DNA of 64,000 bases from Hippasteria phrygiana (GCA_037893225.1 JAZGUH010000400.1:248001-312000); one strand, 5' to 3'; counted from the first letter of the stretch, positions 22,301-32,780 are shown. Notes: generated by a model not told the origin, from the sequence alone. Numbers and translations: made by a program.

Positions 22301-25300
22301 AATGATGGCCTCAAAAGCTGACGAAAATAGACAGTGAAATTAATAAGATTCGAAAGATTAGCATGTAATACATTCTTAAATTGTTTTCAAATGCTGTATC
22401 TTCTGTACTCAAATCAGGGGAGGTGAGTTGGTCTTACAGACAGTGGAAGTTACCCCGCCTGGGTTGATAGGTCTGAAAATTGGGATAATTTCTCTGGAAT
22501 CTGTTGAGGATTTATCCCCTATTTAGATCTAGGCCAGGAAAATCGTAAGGGTGGTAGGGTTGGCAATTCAAACTGTCACCAACCCTACCACTTGTCTGAG
22601 TATCAGACGTTGCATGCATTGCATGCATATCAACGTCTGATATATGCGGACATGCTAATTTATGCGACCCCGCGCGCCAGCCAATCGGAGTGGACTTTGC
22701 AACTTGTGACGTCATTTCGATCAGAAATGTCGACGAAGGCACTGATTGGTTGGTAGGTGTCAGCTGACTCCATTTCTCAGCATTCATCACGGCGCGTATG
22801 CAGCAATGCCATAGCAACGAAATAATTCAAATGCCGCCGTGTCGCGCGCGCGTGCTTCCCCAGCACGCGCACGCGGGCGCGGTACGTACAGTACAACTGC
22901 AACATGATTCCGTGCGCGTGCAGAAATGTTTACATTTCTCAAAGACATGCATATCTGGGGCGCGTCACGTCACTTGCCTGGGTAGCAACGCGCGCCTGTC
23001 TGATCAGTGGCTTACCGAAGGTCCAAAAAACGAACAGGCTGATTGGTCAAAATCTAGAGGTCAGGAGGCAGATGTCTTGCATAATTAATCGCCGGATCTG
23101 CACACATATTATAGACGCTCGTCGCGTTGCACGAGCGGCTATTCCATAGACTACCCTACCACCTCTGATAGTAACCCTTTACCTAGAGTGGCTTATAGAT
23201 TACTGAAGTGATGATGTCAATACAAGTTTAAAACCAGAATAACTTTTGATATTTTGTGTCAATGTGCATGACTGGCTGTTAACAAAGGAACAGTCAAAAT
23301 CTCCATTTATTTAGAACCAGTTGTCGTGCCAACTGACATCACACTTCGGTACTCTATAGCCTTGGCAGCATTTGTAGCACAACCAAAATCATGAGAATTC
23401 AAATAAAAACAAACAAAACAATGATCAAATTCAGTAACGAATAGGAGTGGTACATGTGACGTGGTACATGTGACTTGGCACACAGAATGGCATGGAAAGT
23501 AACAAAATCTGAAAATTGAGATTATGGTATTTCTCGCGCCGGGATTATTTTTGCCGAAAATTTCTATTTTCCAAAAAGGCAAAATATAGCAGCCGACTTC
23601 TGATATACAGCCAAACGCCACAAATACTGATTTGCAAGAGTCATTTCAACAGTATTTGTATAATATTTCTTGCCGAAACCTCATATATTTCAATACTCCG
23701 GGTGCGCCCACCAGAACGTAAATTGTAGAACAACAGGCCGTGCACAGCGGCCAAGTTCAAGTTCAACAAACGGTCCGCCTCCACAGACTTCTCGGACTTT
23801 GTGTGTGTGTACAAAACAAATGAGGGATTAGCGTGTTGAGACGTCACCCGGAGGTGAGTCGAGGCAAGCTTTACATTTTTTACCCATCAGCCGTGCCTGT
23901 GTATAAAAACAGCCAGATCGTGTGAACACGTCCTCTGACGCGAACTGGTTAAAATATGCTTTTACTTGATATTATGTGTTATGTGTTAAATTTAAGCAAT
24001 TTTCCCTCTGTTTTAGACGTCAACACTCCAGTGATTGTTTTAACCCATTCTCTCCATCTGTTATTAATAGGATGCTGGTATGCCAATACCGGCTTGTGCA
24101 GCCAAGCGTAATGCAAACAATAGGCAAACAATGCATTGAAGACGTGCAGGAATGTGCCTATAGACGTCAACCGGCCAGGTGGTCTTTTTCAAACCACGGC
24201 TAGAGCCGTCCGTGTTCAATGGGTTAATTATTTAAAACCATGAAAAAAAATCCCCTTTTTCCTCCAAGAACCTAGGTTCAGAACAGAGGTTCAGAACAGA
24301 GGTGCAGAACAGAGGTGCAGAACAGAGGTGCAGAACAGAGGTGCAGAACAGAGGTTCCGAACAGAGGTTCCGAACAGAGGTTACATCTTGCAAGTGAATT
24401 TTCCTACCAGCGAGATCGGCAGCATCATCTATCTCCTGTTCAATCATCTTCTCCTGAAGCTCCTTGGCTCTCTGTTCTTCCTCTCGCTCCCTCCGCAACC
24501 TCTCGATGCGCGACTCTTCTTCCAGTTTCTGCGGCGCGGCATCCTCTCTGTCCTGTTGAAGTCAAATTTGGATCTTTCAAAGTGAAACCAAAAAACTGGC
24601 AGGAGCGGCATTTGAACCTGCGACCTCCGGAATACCGTACCTGCGCTCTACCAACTGAGCTATCTTGCCCTATGTTGGCGGTCTTCCAAATTGTCAGGGC
24701 AAGATAGCTCTGTTGGTAGAGCGCCGGTAAGGTATTCCGTTCATTTCAATTTACCTAGTTTCCCTTGTGGTTTGTTTGAGGAAATAAATGGATCTTTGTG
24801 ATCAGGACATGGTGCTGCAATGTCACGGGATCTACAGTCACGCAAACATTGGCCATCACGCAGGGCAGAGTTTGTGGCATCTACCAATCGCACAGGGTAG
24901 TCAGCAGGGTAGTCATTTTAGCAAACTACTAATCGTGCAGGGCAGAACTTGAATATTTGATATTTTACTGTGTAGCCTGGGTCCTATGGGTTGATTTTGC
25001 ATTCTTAGTCACTGTGCACTGTAACTGAAATTCAAGTCCTTAACTAGGTGTGAGATTTGAGGAAAATGAATAATCCACTAAAACATTTGGAATCATTTGA
25101 TTTATATGGCATTGCTGAAAAATGCAGAAGAAAACTGCATTTTCTACCAAACGATACAGTTCAAAAGTGTCATTGGAATGAAAAGCAGACTGTTTCAGGT
25201 CGCAGAGGTCATTTTGGAATGATACAAACAATTTAAGGACCAAACAAATCTTCCGGAAATCTGGAAGGCATCTCACCGAAAATCCCAAAATCAGGAAAAA

Positions 25301-27900
25301 TCCGGACACATCTCATCCCTGCTTATCGACAAAAATATCTTCAAAAATCTGTTAGATATCTCACAAAAAATCCCCAAATCAGAAAAAATCCAGACACATC
25401 TCATCCCTGCTTATCGACAAAAATATCTTCCAGAAATCTGGAAGATATCTCACCAAAAATCCTCAAATCAGAAAAAATCCGGACACATCTCATCCCTGCT
25501 TATCAACAAAATTGTTGTTAAGTCAGAAGTTAGAGTTCTTCTCCCCAACGGTAAATTGTCAAGGCATAGAGGTACTGGCTTGCCTTGAAGAAAGAAACAC
25601 CTTGCAGCACTTCGACACGGCACAGCAAAGCAATTACGGCAAAGTGTCTTGCTCAGGGGACACAAGAACCAGACTACTCAAACCTTACAAATCAAACCCT
25701 CGGGCCAATTTGTGGCCTTTCAAAAATGCCTACCTTTTCTGTATTCACGGCATCGGCAGGTTTATCCCGGGCTGGTGGGATTGGCTTTTCACTAACGACT
25801 TCCTTCTCATCCTTAGTATCTTCGAAGAGCAACTGTGGCCTACATATGGACATACATGTATTCATGATCAATGACATCAACAGTCAATCAATTAAAAGAA
25901 CGCAATTATGCAATCAAAATATACATGAGGAAATTCTTAGAATTTCGCATAGTCGCTGATCAAGTCTTCCAAAAAAACTAATTAAATTTATTTGTGAATC
26001 ATTCATTCTGTGAAATAATTCAACATCATGCCGATTAATGAATTTGGGAAATTTTTGTCGTGCACTGGGTTTGTTTCGTACTGACAGCCTCGCTTTAACC
26101 CCTTTTGCCCGCAGTTATTAACGATGTAGTGGAATGGGGTGCTAAGTATGTGCACGAATGCGCGTATAGATGACAACCGGCCAGGTGTTCTATTATTCAA
26201 GATGTTAAACCCGGAAATGCACAGACGGGGCTAATGTAAAATTCGTCTATAGATACAACACTAGTTGTAGGGCTGTTCATTTTCGAATAATTTAGTATTC
26301 GAATATTCAAAACTGGATTTGACCGAATATTCGAATATTCGATACTCGCCAATCAAGTTTTTAACTGCATGCCACGGCGGTAACAAAATTGCACGTAAAA
26401 GCACACCGGTGTTTTACGTGTGGCGATCGATATTATGGACGTTCGATCAGCTTTTTTTTGTATGCCCCTGTTGTATCGAGGGTTTTATGGACAGGAACAA
26501 TAAACCTCCGTCCACAAAAATGCGGTTATTGACACTGCTAAGCGGCGTAACTTTTCTATTAAAATAGCATCAGAGTCGTATCTGTAGGCAAAATGGTATT
26601 CGAATATTCGGCTGACGATCGAATATTCGGCTGACGATCGAATATTCGGCTGACGATCGAATATTCGGCTGACGATCGAATATTCGGCTGACGATCGAAT
26701 ATTCGGATGACGATCGAATATTCGGATGACGATCGAATATTTGGTATATTTGGGACAGCCCTAACTAGTTGTACTCACGTTTGGGACGGACCCCTACTCC
26801 CTAGTGCTGAAAGCTCCTCCTTGAGAGTAGCATAATCATCATTGAAAAGATATGGGGAGATCCCTATGAGAATAGGCCAGTTACTCTCCACCTGTTTGCG
26901 GAACTCCGGGTTGGCCTTAGCATAGGCCACAGCACCCACCATGGTCCCGCCAGTCACGAGCACAGAGCCTGCCAGAAATTTTAGAATCCGACCACCATAT
27001 CTGAAGAATGGAGAACAAAAGAAATTAAAAATGCCATAAATTAATGCCTCTTTTTCATTCAGAAGACCCCATACATGTAACTATACAGGAATTCGCCGAC
27101 GCCATTTTTACAGTGGTGCTGCGCTCGCGTGCTGATTGCGCGCGTTCTTTAATTTCAGTCGCGCGCGCATTTTGGCAAGTTGTAAACACCCTGTTGGTCG
27201 AAGCTGTATCGAGCGCGTGCATCTAACACGCACGCGAGCGCCTCGCCACCGCAGTAAATTCTTCTAATTTTGGTCGCCGGATTCGTCTATAGCTTGCTTG
27301 ATTCTGCAAGTTGCGAACTCCATATAACCCATTGAGTACAGTTATTTATAGTGAGGCGCTGGGGTGTCGGGCCGACTTGTGCAGCTAAGCGAAATGGACC
27401 AAAGATGACTGTGCAGCCAAGCGTAACATACACTATAATCCAACAATGGATTTAAACTGCACAAAATGGCGTGTATAGACATCATCCGGCCTGGTGGCAA
27501 TTTATTTTTTGCGGCTATTGCCGTCATCTGGCTTTAAAGGGTTAAGATTGCAGATTATCCAAAAAGACCACATGTACTAGTATTTCACAGACCAACTTTT
27601 TCATCTGTGAATCAAATAATTAGAGCCATAACTGTAGTACATGTGCTTGGATGATGCATTTCATAGCACATAATACATGATACATGATATATGGAGTCGA
27701 TTTAACTCCTCATTTGGAGTTAATTTCAAAAACACTGGAGTCCCCACGCCTAATAAATGATCTATAATTCTCTATGCCCACACTTACCTCCTTGGTGCAG
27801 GAGGAGGAGCCGGTGGTTGAGGGGGCGGAGCTTCCGCCTTTGTACACAGCTGACATCTTGATGACAGCTTCAATCTCCGCCCAGCAATGCTGCAGGCACA
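16376..27900 (-). CDS. IMMT: MICOS complex subunit MIC60 (mitofilin), 12 coding exons visible
   Basis: Inner mitochondrial membrane protein that forms and holds cristae junctions. Exons in coding order: 27900-27788, 27000-26779, 25839-25734, 24552-24405, 22317-22181, 21672-21569, 21022-20884, 20316-20193, 19544-19321, 18606-18378, 17444-17361, 16899-16376. All junctions are GT-AG with matching phases: 2154 nt, 717 residues plus stop. Residues 1-38 are basic then proline-rich (presequence-like). A single membrane segment (ILKFLAGSVLVTGGTMVGAV, about 43-62) carries glycines as in the family. A long charged coiled-coil section (exons 4-10) lies in the intermembrane space. The last exon (about 544-717) is the mitofilin domain, with EALRQRWDQVSRVCRRV and RLLDFASYHLEQGNLEQAV. 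The start codon is not in the first exon listed; a candidate lies at 36396-36358. Human MIC60 has 758 residues, so little is missing. Confidence 0.94.
17542..17559. repeat. Poly-G tract (18 G)
   Basis: Uninterrupted homopolymer in the intron before MIC60 exon 11 (minus strand order). Confidence 0.95.
18028..18246. mobile_element. TTAACCCTAAC-bounded element
   Basis: Left end TAACCCTAACCCCCTAGG, right end 'gtagttagagttaa' (one mismatch to the inverted left end). The interior has 'cattctttggactt' and 'catagctccatg' but little of the GGAGGATT minisatellite. See the entry at 28276-28516 for the family. Confidence 0.65.
18745..18960. repeat. Family-1 SINE heads in inverted pair
   Basis: A minus-oriented head (18780-18870, 'aacctccggaataccatact' and 'ctaccaac') is followed by a plus-oriented head (18896-18950, 'ggtattccggaggtcgcagg' and 'ctcaagtccca'). 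They make a head-to-head SINE foldback in a MIC60 intron. Confidence 0.75.
20419..20770 (-). repeat. tRNA-derived SINE, family 1, with G tracts
   Basis: Degenerate copy in a MIC60 intron: 'accggtgctctaccaact', 'ttggcagtctc.gaaattgtc', 'gctagtcagaagtcataaac', 'gatacaacctcggaagtgac'. G runs of 11 (20538-20548) and 21 (20551-20571) occupy the same place as the G run in the copy at 10286-10640. Confidence 0.8.
21085..21379. mobile_element. TTAACCCTAAC-bounded family, right end
   Basis: Contains repeated 'ggaggatt' phrases ('ggaggattgaggttaccggg', 'tggaggatccagtcatcagg') and ends GTTAGGGTTAA at 21369-21379. No left TTAACCCTAAC end was found, so the copy looks 5'-truncated or diverged. One base later, at 21381-21391, TTAACCCTAAC begins in the opposite orientation, as if two copies met end to end. 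Confidence 0.65.
21901..21978. repeat. Short hairpin repeat
   Basis: 'gatggaatttgcattgggga' at 21901 is inverted at about 21959-21978 ('tctccgacgcaaattccatc') with a few mismatches. Located in a MIC60 intron. Confidence 0.65.
22545..23166. mobile_element. Putative non-autonomous element with nested hairpins and CpG-rich core
   Basis: The left end has a hairpin (GTGGTAGGGTTGG at 22551 with CCAACCCTACCAC at 22579-22591), then a second hairpin (ATCAGACGTTG at 22602 with CAACGTCTGAT at 22631-22641). The right end carries CTACCCTACCACC at 23151-23163, the inverse of the left start. The core (22800-22920) is rich in CG dinucleotides, unlike the surrounding intron. No open frame of note. Located in the MIC60 intron between exons 4 and 5. 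Confidence 0.6.
24041..24227 (+). repeat. MITE B copy (TTAA-flanked)
   Basis: Starts TTAACCCATT and ends AATGGGTTAA. Interior 'ttgtgcagccaagcgtaatg', 'tatagacgtcaaccggccag' and 'agccgtccgtgttcaatggg' match the family. Confidence 0.85.
24271..24384. repeat. 13-bp minisatellite beside a MIC60 splice donor
   Basis: About eight or nine copies of a unit like 'cagaacagaggtg' with small variants ('tccgaacagaggt'). The array ends about 20 bases inside the intron from the donor of the exon at 24405-24552 (minus strand). Confidence 0.9.
24575..24775 (-). repeat. tRNA-derived SINE, family 1, inverted pair
   Basis: A minus-oriented head (24597-24680: 'ctaccaactgagctatcttg', 'gaacctgcgacctccggaat') is followed by a partial plus-oriented head (24705-24740: 'gggcaagatagctctgttgg', 'tagagcgccggtaaggtatt') and the shared 'cctagtttcccttgtggttt' end. 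Confidence 0.8.
25250..25512. repeat. 88-bp tandem repeat, three copies
   Basis: The phrase 'ggacacatctcatccctgct' and 'tatcgacaaaaatatcttc' recurs with spacings of 88 and 89 bp (anchors at 25321, 25409, 25498). Units also share 'aaatctggaagatatctcac'. Located in a MIC60 intron. Confidence 0.85.
26095..26208. repeat. MITE B, degenerate copy
   Basis: Starts TTAACCCCTTTTGCC and ends near 'gatgttaaaccc'. Interior 'tatagatgacaaccggccag' matches the family. The 'gcagccaagcgtaa' block is not recognisable. Confidence 0.55.
26268..26763. mobile_element. hAT-like MITE with perfect 8-bp target duplication
   Basis: Left end TAGGGCTGT, right end ACAGCCCTA (26755-26763), perfect 9-bp inverted termini. 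ACTAGTTG flanks both sides (26260-26267 and 26764-26771). The 8-bp duplication and TAGGGCTG-type ends fit the hAT superfamily (inference). The interior is rich in CGAATATTCG palindromes, and the right third is a 19-bp minisatellite. No transposase frame. A partial copy lies at 12567-12760. Confidence 0.88.
26593..26748. repeat. 19-bp minisatellite in the hAT-like MITE
   Basis: About eight tandem copies of GAATATTCGGCTGACGATC, the last ones with 'ggatgac' in place of 'ggctgac'. Confidence 0.95.
27105..27265. repeat. CpG-rich foldback repeat
   Basis: 'cagtggtgctgcgctcgcgt' near 27113 pairs with 'acgcgagcgcctcgccaccg' near 27231-27253. CG dinucleotides are dense across the unit. Located in the intron between MIC60 exons 1 and 2 as listed. 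Confidence 0.65.
27323..27545 (+). repeat. MITE B copy (TTAA-flanked)
   Basis: Starts 'tataacccattgag' and ends 'aaagggttaa'. Interior 'tgtgcagccaagcgtaacat', 'atccaacaatggattt' and 'tatagacatcatccggcctg' match the family. Confidence 0.85.
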
Positions 27901-28275
27901 CTGAAAAAGAAAATCTAAGATTAATAAAATTACGCAAAAAGAAAAATTAATTAATTTTATCCATTTCTTTTGAATAGGGCAAAATGATTACTCTTCATAT
28001 TGCTGTACAAGCAATACAAATAGTACAATACAAGCATGGCAAAAATCTCATTCTTAAAATCAAAAACTATGTTTATGAGATCTCTCAACAGAGAAAACCA
28101 CTATTTTGAATACAAGTTTTATTTACGTGCTCAAGTATAATGTACATTTTGCAGGTACTGTGTGCATGTACATGTATGTGGGTCATTTTATAAATTTGGG
28201 TCCAAAAGTGTGACATTTTTGGTGTCCACGTTACATCGTGACATGTATAAGATTTTGCAATTCCGGATACATTCC

Positions 28276-28516
28276 TTAACCCTAACCCACCTCAATCCTC
28301 CAAAATCCTGCTTGCAGTTTTGGAGGATTTTGGAGGATTGAGGATGAATGGTGTTTCAAGCAGAGGATTTTAGAGGATTGAGGATGAACGGCGTTTAAAG
28401 CACATGAGGATTTTGGAGGATTGAGGATGAATGCATTTTTTGGGGCAGGGTAATCGGAGGATTTTGGAGGATTGAGGATGGTTCCTAGCAAAAAGGGTCT
28501 AGGGGGTTAGGGTTAA
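28276..28516. mobile_element. TTAACCCTAAC-bounded G-rich minisatellite element
   Basis: Left end TTAACCCTAAC (28276-28286), right end GTTAGGGTTAA (28506-28516), exact inverted repeats. Inside, 'ttttggaggattgaggatga' recurs about every 40-60 bp. The start 'ccacctcaatcctccaaaat' is the inverse of the repeat, so the left end is also a small hairpin. The termini look telomeric, but TTAA flanks with CCC starts also fit a piggyBac-type MITE. Located in the proposed long first intron of MIC60. Confidence 0.85.
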
Positions 28517-28733
28517 TGCCTTCTATCTCCAAGAGTGATTGTGTAAAAGCAAAGTACAATGTACCTGCCAAACAAGCAAAAAAATAGTCTGAAGTTAATG
28601 GAAATTACACTAGTCAGGTGTAACAGGAACACCAAAAAAATGTCACACTTTTGGACCCCAAATTTATGGAATGATATGCATGTACATGTATGTGTTAGGC
28701 CTGATTGATAGATCTGCCAGAAGCATACATGTA

Positions 28734-29103
28734 TTAACCCTACAGATGCGTCCAGCTGTCATTGATGGCATGCTGGTATGATGGCATGCTGGTATGCTGG
28801 CATGCTGGTATGCTGGCATGCCAAGAACGGGCCTGTGCAGCCAAGCGTAAAGACAAACAACAGGCACCACATTGAATAGTGTAGTGCTACATGTATTCAT
28901 TGCACTTGGATCCCCCCTTTCATGTGAATAAAAGCTTTGTTTGAAAAAGCTCCATCTTTTCATTATACACCAGTTCAAGAACAATATAGTTGAAATGAGA
29001 ATGGCTTGAATATGCGCAAGAGTGGGCCTATAGATGTCAACCAGCCAGGTGGTCTTTTTTTTAAACCAGTGGCGATGGCAGTCATCCGTATTCAAGAGGT
29101 TAA
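28734..29103 (+). repeat. MITE B copy, enlarged
   Basis: Starts TTAACCCTACAGATG and ends 'aagaggttaa'. It contains 'tgtgcagccaagcgtaaaga' and 'tatagatgtcaaccagccag'. A 10-11 bp 'gcatgctggtat' tandem (28766-28822) and about 150 bp of extra sequence enlarge it relative to other copies. Confidence 0.75.
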
Positions 29104-29144
29104 CCTACGAATTGACCGTCACAGCTGTCAGCTTTTGCCTGCAC

Positions 29145-29170
29145 GTACATGTACATGTACATGTACATGT
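29145..29170. repeat. (GTACAT)n microsatellite
   Basis: About four perfect units of the self-complementary hexamer GTACAT, a motif scattered through the whole window. Confidence 0.9.
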
Positions 29171-29329
29171 AGCTCTGGAGTGATAAAAGAAGTTGCTTGT
29201 CAACAACAAAGTAATGCCTTGGTAATGATACAGTAAAAGAGGGAAATGGTTACAATACAGGTTCATGTAACCAAGCTTTTCGAAAGTGTACCCATGATTG
29301 TGTGCAGTTTAATAGTGCAAAAGTAGTGC

Positions 29330-29776
29330 TTAAAAGTAGTGTACACGATTGGTAATCCTCCCATTTTTTTTTACTGAAATATTATGAAATACCTTACTAG
29401 ATGGTAAGTTTATAGTAGTCTCAATCATCCTGTGAAATTATGGCACCAGGTGTGCTGTCGTCAAGAAAAGTGGAAATATATTTCTAGCTGCCCTGTAGCC
29501 TTTAGTCAAGGCGCGCGTGGCTACCCGGACGAGTGGCACGCCCCAGGCATATGCTGGCATTCGGGGCGCGGCACGCGCCAAGATAGCCACGCGCACCTTG
29601 ACTAAAGGCTATCATCCGCCCGACGGTTGAAAACGAGCGCCGTTTTCTTTTTCGCCACCCAACAACGCAAAACTTTGAATAGGTTAGTGGAACGATATTT
29701 CCTATAAAATACTAACCCCAAAATCTGCCCATTTCTGAAAATTGCAACAATGACCAATCATGTACACTGCCTTTAA
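29330..29776 (+). mobile_element. MITE A, complete copy
   Basis: 447 bp. Inverted ends: TTAAAAGTAGTGTACACGAT on the left and, on the complementary strand, TTAAAGGCAGTGTACATGAT on the right. An internal palindrome (29496-29612) has 27-bp arms that begin 'tagcctttagtcaagg' and are rich in CGCG. Internal blocks 'gaaataccttactagatggt' and 'ttcctataaaatactaaccc' define the family. No coding capacity. Confidence 0.88.
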
Positions 29777-30290
29777 TCAAACACAACAACCAAGTCTGCC
29801 CTCACATGTAAATTAGTAGTTTGCTCAAGGACACAAGTGTTTTGATCAAGGACACAAGAACCATGATTTTTACATGAACATTGTATGGCTTGGCTCGAAC
29901 GGACTGTCTGTTGAATAGTCCACAAGAACAAGATCTTGAGTTCAACGCACCGGATCACCCAGCCATGTGGCACTTCATAGAATCAGAAATGAGAGATTTC
30001 CACGGAAATAGAAAAATTCAGATGAAGATGAAATAATCCAAACCTTATACTCCAACACAAGGATGCCAAAAAAGTGTACAATATTCATTGCAAGGAAGCC
30101 CTAAAGTACAGGGCTGAATGTTACAGGAAACTGAAATAGGCCAAATATACATGTAGGATATCCTGAAATGGACACTATTTTGACAAGTCATTCTTGTGCA
30201 TCTTGTGATAAACAAGGACTTCATCCGTACTTCCAAAATTCTTTGCAATTGTCTCATTCCTGACCTGAGGAGTTTCCTGTTCCTGGGTCT

Positions 30291-30894
30291 TAGAGATAGT
30301 GTACATGATTGGTCATTGCTGCAATTTTCAGAAATGGGCGGATTTTTTTTTTTTTTTTTGGGGGGGGGGGTTTAGTATCTTATAGGAAATGTCGTTTCAC
30401 TGACCTGTTCAAAGTTTGCGTTCTTGGATGGTGAAAAAACGAGAGAAAAACGTTTTCAACCGTCGAGCGGCATTTGTTATAGCGTCCTCTTGTAAAATAA
30501 GCCAAATTTTTGTAAATGGGATCATTTTCAATTGGTCACATAGGCTGAGGGCCGAGCAGAACGCCCAAGATCCATTGCATGCAGTATGCACTGGTTACAA
30601 CATGTAGCTTTGGTACACTACGCGTTCGCCCGTTTTCCCGATTGTTAACCCATTTTAGACACAACACGGATTAACTACATTCGGTCAATAGAGGGCAGTT
30701 TTCCAACGATTGTTCGGCCAAACAATCGTTGGAAAACGAAATCAATTTCCTCTTATCTTGAAAACGACAGCACACATGGTGCCATCATTTCACAGGATGA
30801 TTGAGACTACTATTAACTTACAGTAGTAAGGTATTTCGTAATAATTCAGTAAACAAATAATTGGAGGATTACCAATCGTGTACACTACCCTTAA
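30291..30894 (-). mobile_element. MITE A, inverted copy with replaced centre
   Basis: Same termini as the copy at 29330-29776 but in reverse ('gatagtgtacatgattggtc' at the left, 'ccaatcgtgtacactaccct' at the right). The CGCG palindrome is missing. In its place are a different palindrome (CCAACGATTGTT with AACAATCGTTGG, 30702-30731) and unrelated sequence. An 11-G run sits at 30360-30370. Confidence 0.8.
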
Positions 30895-31125
30895 TCGTCC
30901 CTGCCCAAAAATGTCAAAGCGATACATGTACACGTACAGAGTATGTACATGTATACACCCTACTGGGCTCGGATTTCAGGTAAAAATTGACTAGACAGCC
31001 GGGCTAGTAGTTTTAAAAAATGTTACCGACTCTCAAATCACTAGACTCGGTCCAGCGGTCCAGTAGATATTTGTAATCCAAGTGATGTTTTCGGATGGAA
31101 TTTAGAAGACAGATGGCCATTTAGG

Positions 31126-31329
31126 TTAACCCCTTGCCACCGGGCATTACATGGGAGAATCCGGGGCGCCAGGCTGGGTTGTGCAGCCAAGCGAAACTGA
31201 AACAAGAGGCTTGTGCAGCGAAGCATAACATACACAATACCCCACTAATGGATTGAAAATGCAGAGATTGGCACACAGACGCACGTATCAATCCGTACGT
31301 ATTTAGGGCAACCGGTGGCAAAGGGTTCA
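31126..31329 (+). repeat. MITE B copy (TTAA-flanked)
   Basis: Starts TTAACCCCTTGCCACCGGG and ends CCGGTGGCAAAGGGTTCA, nearly perfect inverted termini. Interior 'tgtgcagccaagcgaaactg', 'tgtgcagcgaagcataacat' and 'aatggattgaaaatgcagag'. Confidence 0.88.
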
Positions 31330-31856
31330 AACAAGTTGATATTGGTTTGTGGATCCATCAAAAAGGTTAAATCGCAATGATAGAAACAACATTTTTTCCA
31401 AATAATTACTAAACTGCACTGCAACAGTGAAAACCAACAAAAAAATGGAAAGGTTACTTTGAAATTTGTAAAAATGATTTCCATCCATCAATATACTTCA
31501 TGCCTTCAGTTATTCAATGTCGGTTCAGATAATGTGAAACATTTGACAGCCGCCTAGGTAGAGCAAAGTCTGACATCCTACAACTAAAAAAGTACAAGTG
31601 CCCTAAAAAGCCATTGTTGTTAAAACTTTCAATCCACGTCAAACTTGACCTCGCACACGTCCCACAATTACATGTACATATGGGTTTGGGAATATTTTTT
31701 TTTTAAACTTCAATACAGTTATAGTTGCTGAACACATTGCATAAACAGGGACAGGATGCCATGTACCAGGGCTTGAAATTTCAGGTATTAAACATTGTAC
31801 AATGTACATGTACCTCAAACCGGAAGGTTTTACAAGATCAAGAATACACAACCTTT

Positions 31857-31869
31857 GGGGGGGGGGGGG
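31857..31869. repeat. Poly-G tract (13 G)
   Basis: Uninterrupted homopolymer. Confidence 0.95.
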
Positions 31870-31929
31870 TTATGGTCCGAGAAACCCCGTCTAAAACCTC
31901 TGTGCATCAAAGCTAAAAATGGCCCTTAA

Positions 31930-32303
31930 TTAACCCTAACCCACCTCAATCCTCCAAAATCCTCCTTGCAGTTTTGGAGGATTTTGGAGGATTGAGGATG
32001 AATGTTATTTCAAGAAAAAGAGGGTTTTGGAGGATTGAGGATGAATGGTGTTTGAGAAACAGGAGGATTTTAGAGGATTGAGGGTGAATGGTGTTTGAGA
32101 AACAGGAGAATTTTAGAGGATTGAGGGTTATTGGTGTTTGAGAAACAGGAGGATTTTGGAGGAACATCAATGCAAAAATTTGGAGGATTTTTGAGGATTT
32201 TGGAGGATTGAGGATGAATGCATTTTTTGGGGCAGGGCAATCGGAGGATTTTGGAGGATTGAGGATGGTTCCTAGCAAAAAGGGTCTGGGGAGTTAGGGT
32301 TAA
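31930..32303. mobile_element. TTAACCCTAAC-bounded G-rich minisatellite element
   Basis: Exact inverted ends TTAACCCTAAC (31930-31940) and GTTAGGGTTAA (32293-32303). Its ends and interior ('cttgcagttttggaggattt', 'tttttggggcaggg', 'ggttcctagcaaaaagggtc') closely match the copy at 28276-28516. It has extra 'ggtgtttgagaaacaggagg' units, so copies differ by repeat number. Confidence 0.9.
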
Positions 32304-32574
32304 CCCTTCGGGTGGACCTGTATTCTAATTCAAGAGGGGTCTTACTGTACCAACATCACTCTTCAGGCCAACAATCGTGACCCTACAGTGTGCACCACAT
32401 GACATGATAATGACTCTAGCGAATTATATTTCAAAGTACTTTGTATTTTTTTTTGCCGTGAACCGGTCTCGCCTTTTTACCCACTATTCAGCCGTGAAAT
32501 CCCCTAAGCATGTGCAGTCACTCGTTTCTTGGCACGCTCATGTATTTATGTGACAATAAACTGCCCCGTCTGTA

Positions 32575-32780
32575 CGAAACTGCAAATGGCCGAGTGGTAA
32601 AAAATGCTCCTCACTAGAGAGCACTCAAAGATGGTTGCAGGTTTGATGCCGTGCCATGCTCCATATCGTTTAGGTTTTTTTCTCTTTTTTTTTCCCCAAA
32701 AAAGTAAGAATTGCTTTTTACTAAAAATCAAACCCTGATTTAATTGCAGAGAATAACTTAGCATTTTCTTTTAATAAAGA
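32575..32780 (+). repeat. tRNA-derived SINE, family 2
   Basis: Head 'tggccgagtggtaaaaaatg' (A-box-like) and 'ggttgcaggtttgatgcc' (weak B-box), then the tail shared with 7365-7535: 'ccaaaaaagtaa', 'aaatcaaaccctgatttaat' and 'agcattttcttt'. It abuts the TTAACCCTAAC element at 32816. Confidence 0.65.
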
